Positions 1 to 7,195 are shown, numbered from the stretch's first letter. The stretch is DNA of 9,981 nucleotides from Enterocloster bolteae (GCA_021769025.1 JAETTS010000065.1:1-9981), one strand, 5' to 3'. Numbers and translations: made by a program. Notes: a model not told the origin generated them from the sequence alone.

Positions 1-2784
1 CACCCTACAGAGATTGAGCCTTTTGGTGGTGCCGCTACCTGTCTGGGTGGAGCCATCCGGGATCCCCTTTCCGGGCGGAGCTATGTGTATCCGGCCATGC
101 GTATCACCGGTGCGGCAGATCCTACCAAATCCATGAAGGAGACCCTTCACGGGAAATTGCCACAGAAGAAGATTGTGACCGGCGCGGCCAGCGGATACAG
201 CTCCTACGGCAATCAAATCGGTCTTGCAACCGGATATGTAAAGGAAGTTTACCATCCCAATTATGCAGCCAAGCGCATGGAGATTGGAGCGGTTATGGGT
301 GCGGCTCCAAGGAAAAATGTAATCCGGGAGACATCGGATCCAGGCGACATCATCATCCTGCTTGGAGGACGGACAGGCCGGGATGGTTGCGGCGGTGCAA
401 CCGGTTCTTCCAAAGTACATACGGAAGCCTCCATTGAGACCTGCGGGGCGGAAGTACAGAAGGGCAACGCCCCTACGGAGAGAAAGATCCAGAGGTTGTT
501 CTACCGTCCGGAGGTCAGCAGCATCATTCGCAAATGCAATGATTTTGGCGCAGGCGGCGTGTCAGTAGCCATCGGAGAGTTGGCAGCAGGACTGGAGATT
601 GACCTGGATAAAGTTCCCAAGAAGTATGCAGGGCTGGATGGTACGGAGATTGCTATCTCTGAATCCCAGGAGCGTATGGCCGTTGTGGTGGCACCTGAAG
701 ATGTGGATGCATTTTTAGGTTATGCGGCGGAGGAGAACCTGGAGGCGGTCTGTGTGGCAGTGGTGACCCAGGAGCCACGTCTCAAGATGAGTTGGAGAGG
801 AAAGACCATTGTGGATATCAGCAGGGCATTCTTGGATACCAATGGGGCACATCAGGAAGCGTCTGTGATACTTTCTGTTCCTGGAAAAGAGGGAAATCCT
901 TTTTCAGAGCGGGAAGATATTCTGGATGTAAAGGAGAAATGGCTTGAGACTCTGAAAAACCTTAATGTGTGCTCTCAGAAAGGCCTGGTGGAGATGTTTG
1001 ACGGCTCCATCGGCGCAGGCTCTGTATTTATGCCGTACGGAGGCAAATATCAGTTGACGGAGACCCAGGCTATGGTGGCCAAGCTGCCGGTTCTTCAGGG
1101 AAAGACCGATACAGTGACTATGATGAGCTATGGATTTGATCCTTATCTGTCCAGCTGGAGCCCCTACCATGGCTCAATCTATGCGGTGGTCTCCTCTGTG
1201 GCGAAGATTGTTGCGGCCGGCGGAGATTTTAAGAAGATCCGGTTTACATTCCAGGAATATTTCCAGAGAATGACAGAGGATCCGGTGCGCTGGGGCCAGC
1301 CTTTCGCGGCCCTGTTAGGCGCTTATCAGGCACAGTTGGGGTTAGGGCTTCCCTCTATCGGAGGAAAGGACAGCATGTCCGGAACCTTCTACGAGGAGCA
1401 GCATGGGGAGATCAATGTTCCTCCCACGTTGGTTTCCTTTGCGGTGGACGTGGCCAGCCATAAGGATGTGATCACGCCGGAATTTAAAAAGCCAGGGAAC
1501 AAGATCGTTGTGGTGAAGCTTGAGAAAGATGAGTATGATCTGCCGGAATATACCCAGATGATGGATGGATATGAGAAATTCAGGAAGGACAGGCAGGAAG
1601 GAAAGATTGTTTCTGCCTATGCAGTGGAAGGCCACGGCCTGGCAGAGGCGGTCAGCAAGATGGCATTCGGCAATAAGCTGGGAGTGAAGATCGAGCACAA
1701 CGTGGATCCCAGAGACTTCTTCGCACCAGGCTGGGGGGATCTTGTGTGTGAGATTCCGGATGGAAAAGTAGGTGAACTGTCTGTTTCTTACACGGTCATC
1801 GGTCAGGTGACGGATACAGGGGTGTTTGAGTATGGCAATACATCAATCCCTGTGGATGAGGCACTGAAGGTTTGGACAGGGACATTGGAATCGGTATTTC
1901 CTACAGATTCTGGTGTAAAGCAGACAGAAATTCCAGACAGGACTTATGACGGGAAGGATATCTATATCTGCAGGCACAAGGTTGCCAGGCCCAATGTGTT
2001 CATTCCGGTATTCCCGGGAACTAACTGCGAGTACGACAGTGCCAGAGCCTTTGAGCGGGCCGGAGCCAACGTGTCCACCAAAGTATTTAAGAATTTAAGT
2101 GCCGAAGACATCAGGGAGTCTGTGGAAGCCTTTAGAAGCGAAATTGGGAAGGCTCAGATTGTCATGTTCCCAGGAGGTTTCTCCGCTGGCGATGAGCCGG
2201 AAGGCTCCGCCAAATTTTTTGCCACGGTATTCCGCAATAAGGTGATAAAAGAGGAAATAGAGAAGCTGTTAAACCAGAGAGATGGCCTGATGCTGGGGAT
2301 CTGCAATGGATTCCAGGCGCTTATTAAGCTGGGATTGGTACCAGAAGGAGCGATCACCCAGCAGCATGCTGATTCTCCTACTTTGACTATGAACCACATT
2401 GGGCGTCATATCTCAAAGATGGTATACATCAAGGTGGTTACCAACAAGTCCCCATGGCTCGCCGGAACCACTCTTGGCGGTGTGTACTGTAACCCGGCTT
2501 CCCACGGCGAAGGCCGGTTCGTGGCTAATGACCAATGGCTGAAACGGCTGTTTGACAACGGCCAGGTGGCTACTCAATATGTAGACGACAAGGGCAATCC
2601 AACCATGGATGAGTTCTGGAACCCCAACGGCTCCTATATGGCAATCGAAGGCATTACCAGCCCGGACGGGCGGATTCTAGGCAAGATGGCCCATTCAGAG
2701 CGGCGAGGCGAGGCTGTGGCCATGAACATCTACGGGGAACAGGATATGAAAATTTTCGAAAGCGGCGTGAACTATTTTATATAA
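1..2784 (+). CDS. purL: Phosphoribosylformylglycinamidine synthase, single-chain form (5' end outside window)
   Basis: Fourth step of purine synthesis in the cytoplasm: converts FGAR, glutamine and ATP to FGAM. The frame is open from base 1 with HPTEIEPFGGAATCLGG, a hallmark of the first AIRS-synthetase-like domain, so the true start lies upstream. Numbering visible residues from base 1, the second synthetase half carries the nucleotide-site motif GGKDSMSGT (about 454-462). A class I glutamine amidotransferase domain fills about 660-925, with FPGTNCEYDSA at its start, nucleophile C768 in GICNGFQ, the conserved HGEGRF around 835, and H898/E900 in AHSERRG as the rest of the triad. Having synthetase and glutaminase in one chain matches the large PurL clade of Clostridia and streptococci (about 1250 residues in the family), so roughly 320 N-terminal residues are missing, as an estimate. 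The visible part is intact. No clear terminator follows the TAA stop. Confidence 0.97.
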   Translation, partial: HPTEIEPFGGAATCLGGAIRDPLSGRSYVYPAMRITGAADPTKSMKETLHGKLPQKKIVTGAASGYSSYGNQIGLATGYVKEVYHPNYAAKRMEIGAVMGAAPRKNVIRETSDPGDIIILLGGRTGRDGCGGATGSSKVHTEASIETCGAEVQKGNAPTERKIQRLFYRPEVSSIIRKCNDFGAGGVSVAIGELAAGLEIDLDKVPKKYAGLDGTEIAISESQERMAVVVAPEDVDAFLGYAAEENLEAVCVAVVTQEPRLKMSWRGKTIVDISRAFLDTNGAHQEASVILSVPGKEGNPFSEREDILDVKEKWLETLKNLNVCSQKGLVEMFDGSIGAGSVFMPYGGKYQLTETQAMVAKLPVLQGKTDTVTMMSYGFDPYLSSWSPYHGSIYAVVSSVAKIVAAGGDFKKIRFTFQEYFQRMTEDPVRWGQPFAALLGAYQAQLGLGLPSIGGKDSMSGTFYEEQHGEINVPPTLVSFAVDVASHKDVITPEFKKPGNKIVVVKLEKDEYDLPEYTQMMDGYEKFRKDRQEGKIVSAYAVEGHGLAEAVSKMAFGNKLGVKIEHNVDPRDFFAPGWGDLVCEIPDGKVGELSVSYTVIGQVTDTGVFEYGNTSIPVDEALKVWTGTLESVFPTDSGVKQTEIPDRTYDGKDIYICRHKVARPNVFIPVFPGTNCEYDSARAFERAGANVSTKVFKNLSAEDIRESVEAFRSEIGKAQIVMFPGGFSAGDEPEGSAKFFATVFRNKVIKEEIEKLLNQRDGLMLGICNGFQALIKLGLVPEGAITQQHADSPTLTMNHIGRHISKMVYIKVVTNKSPWLAGTTLGGVYCNPASHGEGRFVANDQWLKRLFDNGQVATQYVDDKGNPTMDEFWNPNGSYMAIEGITSPDGRILGKMAHSERRGEAVAMNIYGEQDMKIFESGVNYFI

Positions 2785-2812
2785 ATAATTTTTTAAAAAC
2801 CGGGCATGCTAA

Positions 2813-2859
2813 TCCTGTAATTCATTTATGTAGCAATATATGAAAAATAAATTGCAGGA
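2813..2859 (+). promoter_or_regulatory. Leader hairpin covering the ribosome binding site of the DUF1540 gene
   Basis: The arm at 2813-2827 (T-CCTGTAATT-C-ATTT) pairs with 2845-2859 (AAAT-A-AATTGCAGG-A). This gives fourteen pairs, one of them a G-U wobble, with a single C/A mismatch and a 17-base loop. The 3' arm includes the first four bases of the Shine-Dalgarno AGGAGG (2856-2861), so the fold would hide it from the ribosome. There is no U-run after the stem, which argues against an intrinsic terminator. The pairing is seen directly; a role in lowering or switching translation is inference. Confidence 0.4.
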
Positions 2860-2868
2860 GGACCAGAC

Positions 2869-3183
2869 ATGACAAAACTGGATTGTAATGTAAAGAATTG
2901 TATCCACAATGCGGATAACTGCTGCTGCAAACAGGCTATCGTTGTAGATGGAAAGAGCGCTAAGGATTGCTGTGACACTTGCTGCGGCAGCTTTGACGAG
3001 AATAAGGATGGCGCGTTCCAGAACCTGTTCAAGACACCGGAAAAGAGGCTGGAGATTGACTGCGAGGCAGTGAACTGCATCTATAACGAACAGAGGCACT
3101 GCCAGGCAGAACATGTGGGAATCGCAGGTAACGGGGCATCCCAGGCAGGGCAGACCGAGTGTTCTACCTTTAAGATGCGCTAG
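2869..3183 (+). CDS. Two-repeat DUF1540 cysteine-rich small protein
   Basis: Small protein of 104 residues with 13 cysteines and no signal peptide or membrane segment. It consists of two copies of the DUF1540 cysteine pattern. Repeat 1 (about 4-41) has C6-x4-C11-x6-C18 followed by C19, C20, C34, C35, C38 and C39. Repeat 2 (about 63-101) has the leaner C65-x4-C70-x7-C78 and C98. Both repeats begin with a similar D-C-x-V-x-N-C-I segment. The family is of unknown function; clustered cysteines suggest metal binding, which is inference. The start is well set: AGGAGG at 2856-2861 lies 7 bases before ATG. It stands alone between purL and a strong terminator, 84 bases after purL, so it may be read through from purL or have its own weak promoter that I could not place. 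Its leader can fold over the ribosome binding site. Confidence 0.85.
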   Translation: MTKLDCNVKNCIHNADNCCCKQAIVVDGKSAKDCCDTCCGSFDENKDGAFQNLFKTPEKRLEIDCEAVNCIYNEQRHCQAEHVGIAGNGASQAGQTECSTFKMR

Positions 3184-3228
3184 TGTACTGACCATTTGGT
3201 GCGCCAGAGAAAGCAAAAGAATGGAAGG

Positions 3229-3276
3229 AACCCATGTCAGGCTGTTTTTCTATGGACAGTCTGATATGGGTTTTTT
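3229..3276 (+). terminator. Strong intrinsic terminator after the DUF1540 gene
   Basis: AACCCATGTCAGGCTGT (3229-3245) pairs with ACAGTCTGATATGGGTT (3256-3272) over 17 bp, including two G-U wobbles and no mismatch. The loop is 10 bases and a run of six T (3271-3276) follows. It separates purL/DUF1540 from the nrdR operon. Confidence 0.9.
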
Positions 3277-3369
3277 GTGTGAATTTTTTTGGCGTTTTTT
3301 GGTTTTTATGAAAAATTATCACCTTAGCCTCAGTTCATACATTATTTATCGTGTTTCCACCGCAAAAAC

Positions 3370-3398
3370 TTGCCAATTCCACAGGGATAGGGTAAAAT
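3370..3398 (+). promoter_or_regulatory. Sigma-A-type promoter for the nrdR-yqeG-aroEKQ operon
   Basis: TTGCCA (3370-3375) and TAAAAT (3393-3398) are separated by exactly 17 bases, close to the vegetative consensus. The site sits after the DUF1540 terminator and about 30 bases before the nrdR start, in the only sizeable gap upstream of this gene run. I saw no pair of NrdR-box-like palindromes beside it. Confidence 0.7.
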
Positions 3399-3427
3399 AA
3401 ATAAAAAGAGAGCAGGAGGGAATGCCA

Positions 3428-3880
3428 GTGAAGTGTCCATATTGCAGTGAAGATGACACCAAAGTGATTGATTCCAGGCCAGCAGACGACAACAGCTCGA
3501 TCCGGCGGCGGAGGCAATGTGAAAAGTGCGGCAAACGGTTTACAACATATGAAAAGTTGGAGACCATGCCCCTTATGGTGATCAAGAAAGATAACTCAAG
3601 GGAAGTTTATGATCGTTCTAAGATTGAAGCTGGCATTTTCCGTTCCTGCCACAAGCGGCCAGTGTCTCCTCAGCAGATCGATACCATGGTGGATGAGATT
3701 GAAAACTGGATCTTTAATCTGGAGGAGAAAGAGGTGGAGACTTCCGCCATCGGCGAGAAAGTGATGGAAAAGTTAAAGGATGTGGACGAGGTGGCTTATG
3801 TCCGTTTTGCCTCAGTCTACCGGGAGTTCAAGGATGTGAATACCTTTATGGAAGAACTGGGGAAGCTGTTAAAAAAGTAG
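3428..3880 (+). CDS. nrdR: Transcriptional repressor NrdR
   Basis: Nucleotide-sensing repressor of ribonucleotide reductase genes. From the GTG at 3428 it is 150 residues, the usual length. The N-terminal zinc ribbon uses C3/C6 (KCPYC) and C31/C34 ([12 protein letters not shown]), with the basic stretch RRRR at 26-29 before the second pair. An ATP-cone follows from about 46 to 136, with KKDNSRE and the conserved [13 protein letters not shown] near its end. Start choice: AGGAGGG (3414-3420) is 8 bases before GTG but only 1-2 bases before the in-frame ATG at 3422, and the family begins M-K/H-C-P. GTG therefore fits better; the ATG would add two residues. It is first in the operon, 15 bases before yqeG. 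No ribonucleotide reductase gene lies in this window, so its targets are elsewhere. Confidence 0.96.
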   Translation: MKCPYCSEDDTKVIDSRPADDNSSIRRRRQCEKCGKRFTTYEKLETMPLMVIKKDNSREVYDRSKIEAGIFRSCHKRPVSPQQIDTMVDEIENWIFNLEEKEVETSAIGEKVMEKLKDVDEVAYVRFASVYREFKDVNTFMEELGKLLKK

Positions 3881-3895
3881 AAAAAGGAATAATCT

Positions 3896-4522
3896 ATGCT
3901 GGAACCATTATACCCAAACGAGATAAGGGAATCTGCCTATGAGATTCCGTATAAAACGTTATATGACAAAGGAATCCGGGGAGTGATTTTTGATATTGAC
4001 AACACCCTGGTGCCTCATGGAGCCCCGGCGGATAAAAGGGCTCTTTCTCTGTTTGCAGAGTTTCACCGCATGGGGATGAAGACCTGCCTTCTGTCCAACA
4101 ATAAGGAGCCAAGGGTGGCATCCTTTGCGGCCCAGGTGGACTCACCCTATATCTATAAAGGCGGAAAACCTTCGGTGAAAGGATATAAGAAGGGGATGGA
4201 GATTATGGGAACCACTGTTGCAGATACGATTTTTGTTGGAGACCAGCTGTTTACTGACATTTACGGGGCCAACCGGACAGGGATCTACAGCTATCTGGTA
4301 AAGCCTATCCATCCCAAAGAAGAGATTCAGATCGTGCTTAAGCGGTATCTGGAAGCAGTGGTGTTGTTTTTCTATAGAAAAAGAAGGGGCATAATGTGTG
4401 ATAGCGGGAGTCATAAGAGGAAAGACGGCAGCCCAGAAAACCAGCAGTCCAGAAAACCAGCAGCCCAGAAAACCAGCAGCCCCCAAAAGCGGCAAGGCAG
4501 CATAAACGATAAGAAGGACTAG
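3896..4522 (+). CDS. yqeG: YqeG-family HAD superfamily phosphatase with a repeat-encoded tail
   Basis: HAD phosphatase of subfamily IIIA; its natural substrate is not established for the family. The four catalytic motifs are present: DIDNT with D33 and D35, S67 in LLSNN, K91 in GGKPS, and GDQLFTD with D116 and D121. The usual length is about 170 residues, and the recognisable domain ends near 172. The remaining 35 or so residues are a Lys/Arg/Gln/Ser-rich tail partly encoded by a 16-bp tandem repeat (4434-4481), probably disordered and not part of the enzyme core. AAGGA at 3884-3888 lies 7 bases before ATG. It follows nrdR by 15 bases and ends 4 bases before the preferred aroE start. In Bacillus subtilis yqeG also lies close to the shikimate dehydrogenase gene, with yqeH between them; yqeH is absent here. 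Confidence 0.92.
   Translation: MLEPLYPNEIRESAYEIPYKTLYDKGIRGVIFDIDNTLVPHGAPADKRALSLFAEFHRMGMKTCLLSNNKEPRVASFAAQVDSPYIYKGGKPSVKGYKKGMEIMGTTVADTIFVGDQLFTDIYGANRTGIYSYLVKPIHPKEEIQIVLKRYLEAVVLFFYRKRRGIMCDSGSHKRKDGSPENQQSRKPAAQKTSSPQKRQGSINDKKD
4434..4481 (+). repeat. Three tandem copies of a 16-bp repeat inside the 3' end of yqeG
   Basis: The unit CAGAAAACCAGCAG(T/C)C occurs at 4434-4449, 4450-4465 and 4466-4481. Copies 2 and 3 are identical and copy 1 differs by one base. A partial unit (GCAGCC) precedes the array at 4428-4433. Because 16 is not a multiple of three, each copy is read in a different frame, giving roughly PENQQ, SRKPA and AQKTSS. Confidence 0.93.
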
Positions 4523-4526
4523 AGTG

Positions 4527-5402
4527 ATGACAATCAGTGGAAAAGCGATGGTATGCGGAGTCATAGGGAATCCAGTGGGCCATTCCCTGTCCCCTATGAT
4601 GCAGAATTATTTTGCAAAAGAATTAAACCTTGATTTTGCCTATATCCCCTGTAATGTGCCAGATGAACAGGTTGGCGAGGCTGTGAAGGGCATCTATGCC
4701 TTGGGATTTCAGGGGATCAATGTGACAGTTCCTCATAAGCAGAGAGTGATGCCCTATCTTCTGGAACTGGATGAGGCTGCCAGATGTATTGGAGCGGTCA
4801 ATACTCTGGTTCGCATGGAAGGCGGCTATAAAGGATACAATACAGATGCAGACGGGCTATACAGGGCCATAGCCAGGCAGCAGATTGCAGTTGACGGCCA
4901 GGATTGTCTCCTTCTGGGGGCAGGTGGCGCTGCCAAAGCGGTTTCTTACATGATGATGAAACACGGTGCCCGGTCCATTACCGTATTAAACAGAAGCATA
5001 GAAAAAGCCAGGACTCTGGCGGAGGAGATGAACTGCCAGTTCGGCAGGCAAACCATGAAGGCCGTGGAACTGAATGATTATGTAAGCCTGGAGAAAGGTT
5101 CCTATCTGGCAGTTCAGACCACTAGCGTGGGGATGCATCCGAAGACCGGTCATGCGGTTCTTGAGGATCCGAAGTTTTATGAGAAGATTCACACGGGAGT
5201 GGATATCATCTATACTCCGGCACGAACCCGTTTTATGGAATTGGTACAGGAAGCAGGGGGAAGGGCTGTAAATGGGCTGGATATGTTGATCTATCAGGGA
5301 ATCATTGCATTTGAACTGTGGAATCCGGGTATCTGTGTCACGGACAGGATGGCGGATGAAATCCGGACCAGGATGGAAAAAACATTACAGGCACAGGCTT
5401 AA
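4527..5402 (+). CDS. aroE: Shikimate dehydrogenase
   Basis: Fourth step of the shikimate pathway: NADPH-dependent reduction of 3-dehydroshikimate to shikimate. From ATG 4527 it is 291 residues. The substrate domain shows GNPVGHSLSP (14-23), catalytic K71 in NVTVPHK, GAVNT (89-93) and catalytic partner D107 in NTDADG. The NADP domain shows GAGGAAKA (131-138) and NRS (155-157), the position that reads the NADP phosphate, then TSVGM, DIIYTP and NGLDMLIYQG near the end. All expected residues are present. An in-frame GTG at 4524 directly precedes the ATG. AAGGA (4514-4518) is 8 bases from the ATG and 5 from the GTG, so the ATG is preferred. It lies 4 bases after yqeG stops and 20 bases before aroK, suggesting coupled translation in one operon. 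Confidence 0.97.
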   Translation: MTISGKAMVCGVIGNPVGHSLSPMMQNYFAKELNLDFAYIPCNVPDEQVGEAVKGIYALGFQGINVTVPHKQRVMPYLLELDEAARCIGAVNTLVRMEGGYKGYNTDADGLYRAIARQQIAVDGQDCLLLGAGGAAKAVSYMMMKHGARSITVLNRSIEKARTLAEEMNCQFGRQTMKAVELNDYVSLEKGSYLAVQTTSVGMHPKTGHAVLEDPKFYEKIHTGVDIIYTPARTRFMELVQEAGGRAVNGLDMLIYQGIIAFELWNPGICVTDRMADEIRTRMEKTLQAQA

Positions 5403-5422
5403 GGGAAAAAGGATTTGGGATT

Positions 5423-5941
5423 ATGGGAAAAAGCACGATACTTATTGGATTCATGGGTGCAGGGAAATCTTCTGTGGGAAGGGCACTGGCCAGGCGATCA
5501 GGCATTCCCCTTTTGGATACCGATAAAGAGATTGAAAAGAAACAGGGGATGACTATCAGCCGTATGTTTGAAACCCAGGGAGAGGAATCGTTCCGAAAAG
5601 CGGAGACAGAGTTTATACAGTCTCTTCTTGCCAGAGAGGATGCCATGGTAATCTCCGTGGGAGGCGGCCTCCCTCTGCGGGAAGAGAATCAGGTGCTTCT
5701 TAGAAAGCTGGGAACGGTGGTCTACCTTCAGGTTCAGCCAGATACGGTACTTCGCCGCCTGAGAGGGGATACAGCCCGGCCGCTTTTAAGAGGTGGAGAT
5801 GTAAGGGAACGGGTGGAGCATCTTCTTTGGCAGCGTGCGCCAATCTATAGGCAGGCTGCACATATGGTGGTAGATACAGATCATAAAACCCCAGATGAGA
5901 TTGCAGCGGAGATCCTTACTATGAATGGAGGGGGCCTGTGA
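5423..5941 (+). CDS. aroK: Shikimate kinase
   Basis: Fifth step of the shikimate pathway: ATP-dependent phosphorylation of shikimate to shikimate 3-phosphate. Its 172 residues match the family. It shows the Walker A loop GFMGAGKSS (9-17), the DTD Mg/shikimate motif (32-34), R58 within the F-x-x-x-GEE-x-FR segment, the GGG shikimate-binding turn (80-82), and the lid arginine in RPLL (119-122). The short N-terminus before Walker A is typical. An AAAAAGGA purine run (5406-5413) lies 9 bases before ATG. It sits directly after aroE (20-base gap) and before aroQ (51-base gap), so its substrate is made by its upstream neighbour's product. Confidence 0.96.
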   Translation: MGKSTILIGFMGAGKSSVGRALARRSGIPLLDTDKEIEKKQGMTISRMFETQGEESFRKAETEFIQSLLAREDAMVISVGGGLPLREENQVLLRKLGTVVYLQVQPDTVLRRLRGDTARPLLRGGDVRERVEHLLWQRAPIYRQAAHMVVDTDHKTPDEIAAEILTMNGGGL

Positions 5942-5992
5942 GCCCTTCGGGGGATGCACACAGAATGCTAAGAATGCAGGAGGAACCGTGTT

Positions 5993-6427
5993 ATGAAATT
6001 GCTGGTTTTAAATGGCCCAAACCTAAACTTTTTGGGGATCCGGGAGAAAGGAATCTATGGTAATCAGGATTACGGATACCTGGTGTCCATGCTGGAAAGG
6101 AAGGCCAGAGAGGAAGGCCATGAGATTGAGATATTCCAGAGCAATTATGAGGGTGGCTTAATCGACAAGATCCAGGAGGCTTACCACAAAGGCGTAGAGG
6201 GCATCATCATCAATCCCGGAGCGTTTACCCACTATAGTTATGCCTTGAGAGACGCGTTGGCATCGGTGGAGATTCCCAAAATTGAGGTGCATATCTCCAA
6301 TGTCCACAAGCGGGAGGAATTCCGGCATGTGTCGGTGACAGCGCCGGTTTGTACGGGGCAGGTGGTGGGATTAGGGCTTTATGGGTATGTTTTGGCTATG
6401 AATTACCTGACTTTGCAGAAATCCTAG
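5993..6427 (+). CDS. aroQ: 3-dehydroquinate dehydratase, type II
   Basis: Third step of the shikimate pathway: removes water from 3-dehydroquinate to give 3-dehydroshikimate, the AroE substrate. Its 144 residues fit the small type II family, which forms dodecamers in characterised members. It shows NGPNLN (7-12), catalytic R17 and Y22 on the flexible lid, N74/H80 in INPGAFTHYS, and H100 with nearby R107 and R111 in the EVHISNVHKREEFR region. AGGAGG (5978-5983) lies 9 bases before ATG. It is last in the aro run and 200 bases before efp. I saw no convincing intrinsic terminator after it, so some transcription could continue into efp. Confidence 0.97.
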   Translation: MKLLVLNGPNLNFLGIREKGIYGNQDYGYLVSMLERKAREEGHEIEIFQSNYEGGLIDKIQEAYHKGVEGIIINPGAFTHYSYALRDALASVEIPKIEVHISNVHKREEFRHVSVTAPVCTGQVVGLGLYGYVLAMNYLTLQKS

Positions 6428-6553
6428 CAGAAAAAAGGCAGGAACCCTGGAGGAAGTCATAGGGATAAAATGAAATGACATTTAAAAAGCGGCGGTAAGG
6501 AAACCACAAGGAATAAAGAATGGAACTGAAGAATCAAAATGACAAAAAAGTTG

Positions 6554-6582
6554 TTGAAAATACGGACTATATAGTATAAAAT
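6554..6582 (+). promoter_or_regulatory. Sigma-A-type promoter for efp
   Basis: TTGAAA (6554-6559) and TAAAAT (6577-6582) have a 17-base spacer. A 10-bp perfect palindrome, ACTATATAGT (6566-6575), lies in the spacer and could be an operator or chance. The predicted RNA start is near 6589-6590, giving a leader of about 40 bases. The rest of the aroQ-efp gap (6428-6553) is purine-rich and shows no gene, hairpin terminator or riboswitch that I can support. Confidence 0.72.
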
Positions 6583-6627
6583 AAGGTGAATGACTTATTT
6601 GAGAGAGTTTAAGGAGGAATATCATTT

Positions 6628-7185
6628 ATGATATCTGCAGGTGATTTTAGAAATGGCATTACCTTAGAGATTGATGGAAATGTATATCAGATTATGGAGT
6701 TCCAGCACGTAAAACCAGGAAAAGGAGCGGCTTTTGTTAGGACCAAGATTAAGAACGTCATGAGTGGCGGCGTGGTAGAGAAGACCTTCCGTCCTACGGA
6801 GAAATTCCCAGCCGCAAGAATTGACAGAGTGGACATGCAGTATCTGTATGCTGACGGCGATTTATATAACTTTATGGATATGAATACGTATGAGCAGATC
6901 GGGCTCAATGCAGATACCATCGGCGATGCGCTGAAGTTTGTAAAAGAGAATGATATGTGTAAGATCTGTTCCTATAATGGAAAGGTATTCTCTGTGGAGC
7001 CACCATTATTTGTAGAGTTGGAGATCACAGATACAGAGCCTGGATTTAAAGGTGATACTGCAACTGGCGCAACTAAGCCAGCAGTGGTGGAGACTGGCGC
7101 TACGGTCTATGTGCCGTTGTTTGTAGACAGAGGCGATAAGATCAAGATCGACACTCGTACCGGAGAGTACTTATCAAGAGTATAA
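6628..7185 (+). CDS. efp: Elongation factor P
   Basis: Translation factor that binds between the P and E sites of the ribosome and relieves stalling at polyproline runs. Its 185 residues match the family's three beta-barrel domains. The N-terminal domain carries the tip loop KPGKGAAF with K32, the residue modified in many bacteria; the sequence cannot show which modification is used, and no modifying enzyme is encoded here. The C-terminal signature [16 protein letters not shown] is at about 142-157, and the chain ends with the typical [16 protein letters not shown] (6611-6617) lies 10 bases before ATG. It has its own promoter and terminator and is probably monocistronic, with possible extra input from the aro operon. 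Confidence 0.98.
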   Translation: MISAGDFRNGITLEIDGNVYQIMEFQHVKPGKGAAFVRTKIKNVMSGGVVEKTFRPTEKFPAARIDRVDMQYLYADGDLYNFMDMNTYEQIGLNADTIGDALKFVKENDMCKICSYNGKVFSVEPPLFVELEITDTEPGFKGDTATGATKPAVVETGATVYVPLFVDRGDKIKIDTRTGEYLSRV

Positions 7186-7195
7186 GAGAGAAGAC

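Noticed and set aside
3113..3400. 95-codon + strand open frame
   Set aside because: It overlaps the end of the DUF1540 gene in another frame, runs through the terminator hairpin and nrdR promoter, and has no ribosome binding site.
4142..4564. 140-codon - strand open frame with a hydrophobic, Trp/Leu/Phe-rich N-terminal part
   Set aside because: The apparent hydrophobic segment is the reverse reading of the 16-bp tandem repeat in yqeG; the rest is opposite the YqeG catalytic motifs.
5930..5952. Small alternative hairpins at the end of aroK, including CCC-TTCG-GGG (5943-5952)
   Set aside because: The stems are only 3 to 6 pairs with no T-run, so neither a terminator nor a switch can be supported.
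6473..6483. Short palindrome AAATGACATTT after aroQ
   Set aside because: Five pairs of mostly A-T in an A-rich spacer are expected by chance, and no promoter overlaps it.
6566..6575. ACTATATAGT as an NrdR box
   Set aside because: The NrdR consensus has a longer CwAtATaTwG core and the boxes usually come in spaced pairs; this site has the wrong length and no partner.
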